From assembly GCA_958412345.1 (NCBI GenBank), contig CATYSO010000027.1, forward strand, positions 1 to 27,465: 27,465 nucleotides of DNA. Direction: 5' to 3'. This DNA is from an uncultured Collinsella sp. (GTDB lineage Bacteria; Actinomycetota; Coriobacteriia; Coriobacteriales; Coriobacteriaceae). Each line of letters starts with the position of its first letter. The first letter of the stretch is position 1. A program made the position numbers and the translations under genes. Below are positions 22,085-27,465 of this stretch, in pieces. The notes beneath the pieces were generated by a model. It searched no databases. It had not been told where the DNA came from and saw only the letters and a program-made list of their open reading frames with translations.

Positions 22085-23104
22085 GTGGGCCATCGGGATT
22101 CATGTGATGATTTGCGTGAGGTTCGTTGGGGCGTTTTGGGCGCTGGGCACATTTCTCATCGATTTGCATCGTCGCTCAAGAAGGTCGACGGGGCACGGCT
22201 GGTGGCTGCGGCCGGTCGCACTCCTGCACATGTCGAGGAATTTTGCCGAGCGTTTTCGATCGATGCTGCGCATGGCCATGCCTCGGTCGACGATAACGGC
22301 AATGCGGCTTATGACGCGCTGATTGCCGACCCCGATGTCGACGCAATCTACTTGGCGCTTCCGCATGGCATGCATACGCGTTGGGCCTGTCGCGCGCTGT
22401 GCGCCGGAAAGGCCGTGCTGTGCGAAAAGCCGGCCGTTTTGAGTGAGGAAGAGGCTCTCTCGATCGCCTCCACCTCTCGCGAGCGCGGCGTGCTGTTTAT
22501 GGAGGCAATGAAGAATCGGTTTTGCCCGATGCGCGCTCGCGTGAAGGACTTGTTTGCGTCGGGTGAGCTTGGCCGTATTGTCTCGATTGAAAGCGTGCAA
22601 AAGCTCGATTACGGCGAGTCTCCTTCGGGCTATCTGCTTGATCCGTTGCAGGGCGGCTGTCTATATGACATGGGCTGCTATGCGGTCGGTTGGTTTGAGG
22701 ATTTGCTCGCGGGCGCTTGCGAGGTTTCGTCCCGTGAAGTTCGCTGGCGTGACGTATCGGGCGGTCGCGTCGATTGGGCCGACGAGATCCATATGAGCGT
22801 CGGCGGTATACCCATTCATATGGTGTGCGACGGCGAAGCAACATATGAAAGCCGCTTAACGATTGCCTGTGAGCGGGGCTCGTTGGAAATCGAGCGCCTC
22901 CATCGCCCCGAGCTCGCTCATGTGAAGTATTCCGACGGACGAATGCTCGAAATAAATGCCCCGTTTGAGGTCGATGATTTCTACGGCGAAGCTTCGCATG
23001 CGACCCAGCTCATCCGGGCGGGGAAACTCGAGAGTCCCGTCATGCCTCTTGCCGCCACGCAGCGCTGTGCGCAGATCATCGATGCGATTCGCTTGACGCT
23101 CTAG
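22085..23104 (+). CDS. Gfo/Idh/MocA-family NAD(P)-dependent oxidoreductase
   Basis: A 339-residue oxidoreductase. The Rossmann motif is VRWGVLGAGHISHRF, and the family motif is VLCEKPAVL near residue 107; MEAMKNRF and GCLYDMGCYAVG follow, typical of the subgroup close to trans-1,2-dihydrobenzene-1,2-diol or glucose-fructose type reductases. I take the GTG at 22085, since AAGGGGG lies about seven bases upstream and the longer frame from 22028 would run through the structured element. It is distinct from the family member at 12993-14099. Substrate unknown. Confidence 0.9.
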   Translation: MGHRDSCDDLREVRWGVLGAGHISHRFASSLKKVDGARLVAAAGRTPAHVEEFCRAFSIDAAHGHASVDDNGNAAYDALIADPDVDAIYLALPHGMHTRWACRALCAGKAVLCEKPAVLSEEEALSIASTSRERGVLFMEAMKNRFCPMRARVKDLFASGELGRIVSIESVQKLDYGESPSGYLLDPLQGGCLYDMGCYAVGWFEDLLAGACEVSSREVRWRDVSGGRVDWADEIHMSVGGIPIHMVCDGEATYESRLTIACERGSLEIERLHRPELAHVKYSDGRMLEINAPFEVDDFYGEASHATQLIRAGKLESPVMPLAATQRCAQIIDAIRLTL

Positions 23105-23122
23105 GCTGCGGTACTGGTGCTC

Positions 23123-23160
23123 AAGGGGGCTCGGCGGACCGTGCCCCTGATGCCCCTTTT
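23123..23160 (+). terminator. Possible terminator hairpin overlapping element B
   Basis: aagggggc (23123-23130) can pair with gccccttt (23152-23159), which is followed by a short T-rich run. The 3' arm is also the 5' outer arm of element B, so the two foldings exclude each other. Confidence 0.45.
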
Positions 23161-23240
23161 ATATCTTGCGGTGGAATACGGTCTGTTTGCGCCAAAATAA
23201 GGCACCAATAGACCGTATTTCACCGCAACTGATGAGGGGG
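23148..23240 (+). repeat. Structured intergenic element, copy B
   Basis: A 22-position stem (23168-23189 with 23205-23226) has one mismatch and two wobbles, enclosed by cccct (23153-23157)/aggggg (23235-23240). The left arm differs from copy A at three adjacent positions (gct in A, cgg in B), and two of these are matched by complementary changes in the right arm. The aggggg arm is part of the nfo ribosome binding region. Confidence 0.8.
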
Positions 23241-23248
23241 AGCTGGAG

Positions 23249-24115
23249 ATGCTGACGATCGGGTGTCATCTTTCGACGACGAAGGGCTATCGGGCAATGG
23301 GGGAGACGGCGTTGTCCATTGGTGCCAATACCTTTGCGTTCTTTACGCGCAACCCGCGCGGTGGCAAGGCAAAAGACCTTGACATGGATGACGTGGCGGC
23401 TCTGCGCGAGCTTATGGCGCAAAACGACTTTGGACCGCTGGTGGCGCATGCCCCGTATACCTATAACCCCTGCTCTGCTAAGGAGCGGGCGCGCGAGTTT
23501 GCCTTGGAGGCTATGGCGGAAGATTTGCAGCGTCTGGAAGCACTGCCCGGCAACTACTACAACTTCCATCCCGGTGCGCATGTGGGACAGGGGGCAGACG
23601 CCGGCATTCAGATGATTGTCGACACGCTGTGCCAGGTGATGTTTGGGGGCCAGCAGACGATGGTATTGCTCGAGACCATGGCGGGTAAGGGCACCGAGGT
23701 GGGCCGTAGCTTTGAAGAGCTGGCGTGCATTATCGAGGGCGTTGCCGCCAAGTGTCCAGAGCTGTCCGATAAACTGGGCGTTTGTTTGGACACCTGCCAT
23801 GTGAACGATGCCGGCTACGACATCATCCATGATCTGGACGGCGTACTCGACGAGTTCGACCGCGTGGTGGGCATCGATCGCCTGCATGCCGTACACATCA
23901 ACGATTCGAAGAACCCTTGTGGCGCCCATAAAGATCGTCACGAGTGCATCGGCAAGGGATACCTTGGCAGCGAGGAATTTGGCGGCGGTATGCAGGTTAT
24001 GCAGAATATTGTATCGAATAGCCGCTTGCGTGCACTTCCATTTATTTTGGAGACGCCGAACGAACTTGCAGGTTATGCAGCGGAAATTACGCTATTAAGG
24101 TCGTTACAGCAGTAA
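23249..24115 (+). CDS. nfo: Endonuclease IV (AP endonuclease)
   Basis: Cuts DNA 5' to abasic sites in base excision repair. The 288 residues carry the three-zinc site of the family: VAHAPYT, NYYNFHPGAHVG, LLETMAGKGTEVG, LDTCHVNDAGYD, AVHINDSKNPCGAHKDRHECIGKG and FILETPN. Length is normal. The ATG at 23249 follows gaggggg and ggag; the first of these is also the 3' arm of element B. No repair genes adjoin it. It stands between a sugar-type oxidoreductase gene and an amino acid transporter and seems to be a single-gene unit. Confidence 0.96.
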   Translation: MLTIGCHLSTTKGYRAMGETALSIGANTFAFFTRNPRGGKAKDLDMDDVAALRELMAQNDFGPLVAHAPYTYNPCSAKERAREFALEAMAEDLQRLEALPGNYYNFHPGAHVGQGADAGIQMIVDTLCQVMFGGQQTMVLLETMAGKGTEVGRSFEELACIIEGVAAKCPELSDKLGVCLDTCHVNDAGYDIIHDLDGVLDEFDRVVGIDRLHAVHINDSKNPCGAHKDRHECIGKGYLGSEEFGGGMQVMQNIVSNSRLRALPFILETPNELAGYAAEITLLRSLQQ

Positions 24116-24176
24116 CAACTGTCACAAAGTGGAGTGTTCCATTCACGTTATGGGATTGTTTCAATCAGTTTTCTCA

Positions 24177-24205
24177 TTGCAGATTCGTAATTCCGGGTGC
24201 ATAAT
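24177..24205 (+). promoter_or_regulatory. Promoter of the amino acid transporter operon
   Basis: TTGCAG (24177-24182), a 17-base spacer and CATAAT (24200-24205). The expected start near 24212 gives a leader of about 50 bases before the binding protein. Confidence 0.7.
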
Positions 24206-24262
24206 AGCCAACAGTTTTTGCAGACCTCTGAATCAAACGGGGTCGCCGGAAGGAGACTGATT

Positions 24263-25123
24263 ATGAAGCTCAAGAAGCTTGGCGCATTTGCCGCCACGGG
24301 CGCCATGGCGCTCGCCCTCGCACTGACGGGCTGCGGCTCGTCCAACGCCACCTCTGGTTCCGATGCCGGTTCCAGCAGCTCTGATGACGTGAAGGTCGAG
24401 AAGGTCGACGGCTCCAAGGAGTATGCACTCGTCAAGGACGGTACGCTCACCGTCGGCACCTCTGCCGAGTACGCGCCGTTTGAGTACAAGGATGACAATG
24501 GCGACTACCAGGGCTTTGACCTTGAGCTCATCAAGGCTATCGGCGATAAGCTGGGCCTGGATGTCGAGTACGTCAACAACGACTTTGACACGCTGGTGCC
24601 GGGTGTTGCTTCGGGCGCCAAGTATGACGTCTCCATCGCGGCTATCACCGATACGCCCGAGCGTGAGAAGGAAGTCGCGTTCTCCGACTCCTACTACATG
24701 GATGACCAGGCTATCGTGACCAAGGTCGATAACACCGACATCACGGCCGATAACTACAGCGAGAAGCTCAACAACGCCGACGCCACGATCATCGTCCAGT
24801 CCGGCTCGACCGCCGAGGCCTTTGCCCAGGAGAACTTCCCCAAGGCCAAGATTGTTCCCTACAAGGACGCCACCGAGTGCTTCAGCGCCCTGCAGTCCGA
24901 TAAGGGTGACGCCGTGGTGACCAACCGCTCCGTTGCCAGCCAGCTGACCGCCGAGCAGTTCAACACCTGCCAGACCATCAAGCAGATCAGCACCGGCGAG
25001 GAGTACGCCATCGCCATTAACCAGGGCAACACTAAGCTCAAGGACGACATCAACCAGGCTATCAAGGACCTGACCGATGACGGTACCGTTGACGCCCTTA
25101 TGTCTAAGTACAACATCAAGTAA
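24263..25123 (+). CDS. Amino acid ABC transporter substrate-binding lipoprotein
   Basis: A 286-residue binding protein of family 3 (polar amino acids). The signal peptide ends in the lipobox LTGC with Cys24, so it is anchored to the outer face of the membrane. A Ser/Gly/Asp-rich linker follows, then the ligand domain from about residue 67 (GTLTVGTSAEYAPFEYKDD, then the AAITDTPEREKEVAFSDSYY signature). ATG at 24263 has GGAAGGAG upstream and gives a normal lipoprotein N-terminus; the frame extends upstream to 24197 without a site. It is the first gene of an operon with a permease and an ATPase; two hairpins separate it from them, which should make it the most expressed. Ligand is unknown. Confidence 0.95.
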   Translation: MKLKKLGAFAATGAMALALALTGCGSSNATSGSDAGSSSSDDVKVEKVDGSKEYALVKDGTLTVGTSAEYAPFEYKDDNGDYQGFDLELIKAIGDKLGLDVEYVNNDFDTLVPGVASGAKYDVSIAAITDTPEREKEVAFSDSYYMDDQAIVTKVDNTDITADNYSEKLNNADATIIVQSGSTAEAFAQENFPKAKIVPYKDATECFSALQSDKGDAVVTNRSVASQLTAEQFNTCQTIKQISTGEEYAIAINQGNTKLKDDINQAIKDLTDDGTVDALMSKYNIK

Positions 25124-25145
25124 AATAGCTACTTGATTGCACGCG

Positions 25146-25173
25146 GGCCCTTTCCGTTTTGGCGGAGAGGGCC
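25146..25173 (+). terminator. First intergenic hairpin in the transporter operon
   Basis: ggccctttccg/cggagagggcc pair over 11 positions with one wobble around a six-base loop, followed by ttt. It lies 22 bases after the binding-protein stop and probably protects or partly ends that mRNA. Confidence 0.65.
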
Positions 25174-25187
25174 TTTGCGCTTCTCTT

Positions 25188-25213
25188 GACGGAAAGCGTT
25201 TCCGTCTCTTTTT
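25188..25213 (+). terminator. Second intergenic hairpin, terminator-like
   Basis: A perfect 8-base-pair stem gacggaaa/tttccgtc with a gcg loop is followed by tctttttg. It sits 29 bases before the permease start and likely lowers permease and ATPase expression relative to the binding protein. Confidence 0.7.
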
Positions 25214-25241
25214 GCCGGCAACTTCTACGATAGGAGCCACC

Positions 25242-26603
25242 TTGTCTCGACTGAACAAAGGGGCCGCGGAACAGCGTTTTTCACTGCCCGCCTTGCTCCA
25301 AAAGCTAGCCTGCGTCATGGCCGTGGCGCTCGCGCTGGTGTGCGCGGGGGCATATGCGCCCACGACCGCCCAGGCGCTTGAGACCGCAAAGATTACCGCC
25401 CGACCCAACACCGGTTCGGGCAGCGCTGTGGTCGGCGGCACCGAGACACGCATTACCTGGGAAGTTCAGGCCGATGCCGACGAGGAGCTGAGCGGTCTTT
25501 CGCTGACGTTTGTTGACGGTACGACGTTTGACACCGATGACACGCGATTGACGATGCTCTCGGGCGAGGACCTCATGGATCGTACGCCCATGAAGCCCAC
25601 GTGCAAGGCTGACGGCCAGACGCTCAAGATCGACTTTGGCGAGACGGCGTCTGCCGGCGGCTATTTCCGCGTCGAGGTCTACGGCGTGACCTTCCCCGTC
25701 GAGGGTGGCGACGAGGCCTTTAGCGGCACCTACACCTTGGCTGACGGTTCAACCAAGAAGATCTCCAAGATTCCGTCGGTGGAGATCAAGGGCGTGACGG
25801 CATTCGATAACTTCCTAGCCGACCTTAAGGAGCAGCCGTGGGTCGAGGCATGGAATTCCAACATGTTCCTTCGCCTGTTCCTGAACCCGGTCATTTTGGT
25901 CCAGAGCCTGCCGATCGTCTTCAAAGGCTTTCTTATGTCGCTCTCGATCGTGCTTGTGGCGTTTCCGCTGGCGATTCCCTTCGGCTTCGCGCTGTCGCTC
26001 ATGCGCATCTCCAAGTCGCGCATCCTGCGCTGCCTTGCCGGCATCTACGTGAATATCATCCGCGGCACACCGGCGTTCCTGCAGATATATATCGCGTTCT
26101 TCGGTCTGCCGCTGGCCGGCGTCAAGGTGGACGACTATGTCCTGGGCGTTATCGTCATGGCCATGAACTCGTCCGCCTACCTGTGCGAGATCTTCCGCGC
26201 CGGTATTCAGTCGATCCCCAAGGGCCAGAACGAGGCCGCGCGCTCGCTGGGCATGAACGCCTTCCAGACACTGCTCTACGTTATGATTCCGCAGACGTTC
26301 CGCAATGTCCTGCCTACGTTGACCAGTGAGTTCATCCTGCTTTACAAGGATACGTCGCTGCTCGCGGCCGTGGGCGTGGTCGAGATCGTCATGAACGCCC
26401 GCACCATCGTGGCCACGACGGGCTCCATTACGCCGTACGTGGTTGCCGCCCTGTTCTATCTGGTCATCACCCTGCCGCTCGCTCGCTTGGTGAGCGGCCT
26501 TGAGGCGAGGCTTTTGGGTACGGCCGAGACCAAGAAGAAGCGTCCCGCCAAGAGCGCCGGGCAGGTCGTCGCGACGCCCGCCGATCACATCGCCGGTCTG
26601 TAA
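25242..26603 (+). CDS. Amino acid ABC transporter permease with N-terminal extracytoplasmic domain
   Basis: A 453-residue membrane protein. Residues 21-45 form a signal peptide or anchor helix. Residues about 46-195 are a hydrophilic, beta-rich extracytoplasmic domain, with no family I recognise and unlike the family 3 binding protein. From about 215 the usual HisM/GlnP-type permease follows, with several helices and the EAA loop EAARSLGMNAFQTLLYVMIPQ (331-351) that docks the ATPase. A basic tail KKKRPAKS ends the protein. The TTG start at 25242 has TAGGAG five bases upstream; an in-frame TTG at 25137 would run through the hairpins. Usual permeases of this family have about 220 residues, so it is a true fusion or an extended form. 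Confidence 0.93.
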   Translation: MSRLNKGAAEQRFSLPALLQKLACVMAVALALVCAGAYAPTTAQALETAKITARPNTGSGSAVVGGTETRITWEVQADADEELSGLSLTFVDGTTFDTDDTRLTMLSGEDLMDRTPMKPTCKADGQTLKIDFGETASAGGYFRVEVYGVTFPVEGGDEAFSGTYTLADGSTKKISKIPSVEIKGVTAFDNFLADLKEQPWVEAWNSNMFLRLFLNPVILVQSLPIVFKGFLMSLSIVLVAFPLAIPFGFALSLMRISKSRILRCLAGIYVNIIRGTPAFLQIYIAFFGLPLAGVKVDDYVLGVIVMAMNSSAYLCEIFRAGIQSIPKGQNEAARSLGMNAFQTLLYVMIPQTFRNVLPTLTSEFILLYKDTSLLAAVGVVEIVMNARTIVATTGSITPYVVAALFYLVITLPLARLVSGLEARLLGTAETKKKRPAKSAGQVVATPADHIAGL

Positions 26604-26615
26604 GGAGGTCCTATC

Positions 26616-27368
26616 ATGAGCGAAACCAATAACTCGAACGAGGTTGTCGTCAGCATCAAGAACCTCCAGAAGGCCTTTGGCGATAACGTGGTCCTGCGCG
26701 ATATCGATCTGGATGTGCATAAGGGCGAGGTCGTCGTGGTCCTGGGGCCCTCGGGCTCGGGCAAGTCGACGATGCTTCGCTGCATCAATCGCCTGGAACA
26801 CCCTACGAGCGGCTCGATTGTCGTTGAGGGTGTGGATGTGTGCGCCAAGGGCGTCGACCTTAACAAGGTGCGCACGCATCTGGGTATGGTGTTCCAGCAG
26901 TTCAATTTGTTCCCGCACCTGTCAGTCAAAAAGAACGTCATGCTTGCACAGCAAAAGGTGCTCAAGCGCAGCAAGGAAGAGGCCGAAAAGATTGCCGTCG
27001 AGGAGCTGACCAAGGTCGGTCTTGCCGAGCGTATCGACTTTATGCCGAGCCAGCTCTCGGGCGGCCAGCAGCAGCGCGTTGCCATCGCCCGCGCCCTGTC
27101 GATGAACCCGCACGTCATGCTCTTTGACGAGGCCACCTCGGCGCTCGACCCCGAGCTCGTGCGCGACGTCCTGGGCGTCATGCGCGACTTGGCGCGCGAA
27201 GGCATGACCATGATCGTCGTGACGCACGAGATGGGCTTTGCCCGCGATGTCGCCGACCGCGTCGTCTTTATGGACGGCGGCGTCATTGTGGAAGAGGGTA
27301 CGCCGAGCGAGGTCTTCGACCACCCCAAGAGCGAGCGCACCAAGGCGTTCTTGGGCAATATTTCGTAG
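26616..27368 (+). CDS. Amino acid ABC transporter ATP-binding protein
   Basis: A 250-residue ATPase that powers the transporter from the cytoplasmic side. Walker A is GPSGSGKST (44-52), the Q-loop is in MVFQQFNLFPHLSV, the signature is LSGGQ (147-151), Walker B is VMLFDE (167-172), and the switch His is in VVTHEMGFA. This is the GlnQ/HisP subfamily for polar amino acids. ATG at 26616 has aaggagg upstream and follows the permease stop by 12 bases. It is the last gene of the operon; the hairpin at 27419-27450 lies 50 bases on. Confidence 0.97.
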   Translation: MSETNNSNEVVVSIKNLQKAFGDNVVLRDIDLDVHKGEVVVVLGPSGSGKSTMLRCINRLEHPTSGSIVVEGVDVCAKGVDLNKVRTHLGMVFQQFNLFPHLSVKKNVMLAQQKVLKRSKEEAEKIAVEELTKVGLAERIDFMPSQLSGGQQQRVAIARALSMNPHVMLFDEATSALDPELVRDVLGVMRDLAREGMTMIVVTHEMGFARDVADRVVFMDGGVIVEEGTPSEVFDHPKSERTKAFLGNIS

Positions 27369-27411
27369 CCGGTTGATGTAACTGCCGTTACAAAAGAGCG
27401 GGGGCTGGACT

Positions 27412-27465
27412 TGAACTGCCTCCCATTTCTTGGACACGAGAAATGGGAGGCTTTTATGCGTGTCG
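27412..27465 (+). mobile_element. Probable left end of an IS3/IS150-type insertion sequence, cut by window end
   Basis: TGAACTGC, CCCATTT, TTGGAC and GAAATGG occur in the same order and spacing as I remember from IS150-type left ends. A perfect 12-base-pair stem (cctcccatttct 27419-27430 with agaaatgggagg 27439-27450) and ctttt precede an ATG at 27456, which would start the first transposase frame (only MRV visible). The hairpin with its short T run may also end the transporter operon, and that is the alternative reading. Confidence 0.5.

Overview
The window is GC-rich bacterial DNA with densely packed genes. The gene content suggests a strict anaerobe of the class Coriobacteriia, most likely Collinsella or a close relative. 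The reasons are an oxygen-sensitive class III ribonucleotide reductase (nrdD, nrdG), small secreted proteins of a type I associate with that group, an aldo/keto reductase with ferredoxin clusters, and codon use rich in GC at third positions. The taxonomic call is inference, because there is no rRNA or marker gene to fix it.

Layout. 1-2644: two identical tRNA-Gly(GCC) sequences (the first cut by the window edge) enclose about 2.4 kb with one GH13 alpha-glucosidase gene and a repeat-rich non-coding stretch that holds a third, truncated tRNA-Gly 3' end. A tRNA-Val(GAC) follows. 2645-6440: nrdD and nrdG. A near-perfect NrdR box, a promoter and a long foldable leader precede nrdD, and a 138-base nested palindrome lies between the two genes. 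6507-8177: folE, an HD-domain phosphohydrolase gene and folB form a pterin/folate cluster. 8184-10048: a YgjP-like metallopeptidase and an M19 dipeptidase, both on the minus strand. 10169-11179: a SlyD-like FKBP and a UreE-like protein sit 3 bases apart, with no urease genes in view. 11263-14658: a Cof-type HAD phosphatase, a Fur-family repressor, an acylphosphatase, a Gfo/Idh/MocA oxidoreductase and RNase HI. 14722-17242: a LysR regulator is divergent from an O-acetylhomoserine sulfhydrylase (metY). The metY leader carries a LysR box, a good promoter, a 17-codon cysteine-containing ORF and alternative RNA stems. 17556-20642: a secreted protein, a small membrane protein, a ketopantoate-reductase-like protein and a cyclase-family hydrolase. 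20804-24115: an Fe-S aldo/keto reductase, a second Gfo/Idh/MocA protein and endonuclease IV; the last two genes are each preceded by a copy of the same structured intergenic element. 24263-27368: a polar amino acid ABC transporter (lipoprotein, permease with an extra extracytoplasmic domain, ATPase). 27412-27465: what looks like the left end of an IS3/IS150-type insertion sequence, cut by the window edge.

The strongest candidates for undescribed biology are RNA-level features. These are the metY leader peptide and its competing stems, the two-copy covarying element whose outer arm covers the Shine-Dalgarno sequence of the downstream gene, and the nrdD leader. At protein level they are the FKBP/UreE-like pair, the HD protein inside the folate cluster and the permease fusion. 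I saw no CRISPR array, rRNA, prophage or toxin-antitoxin locus.
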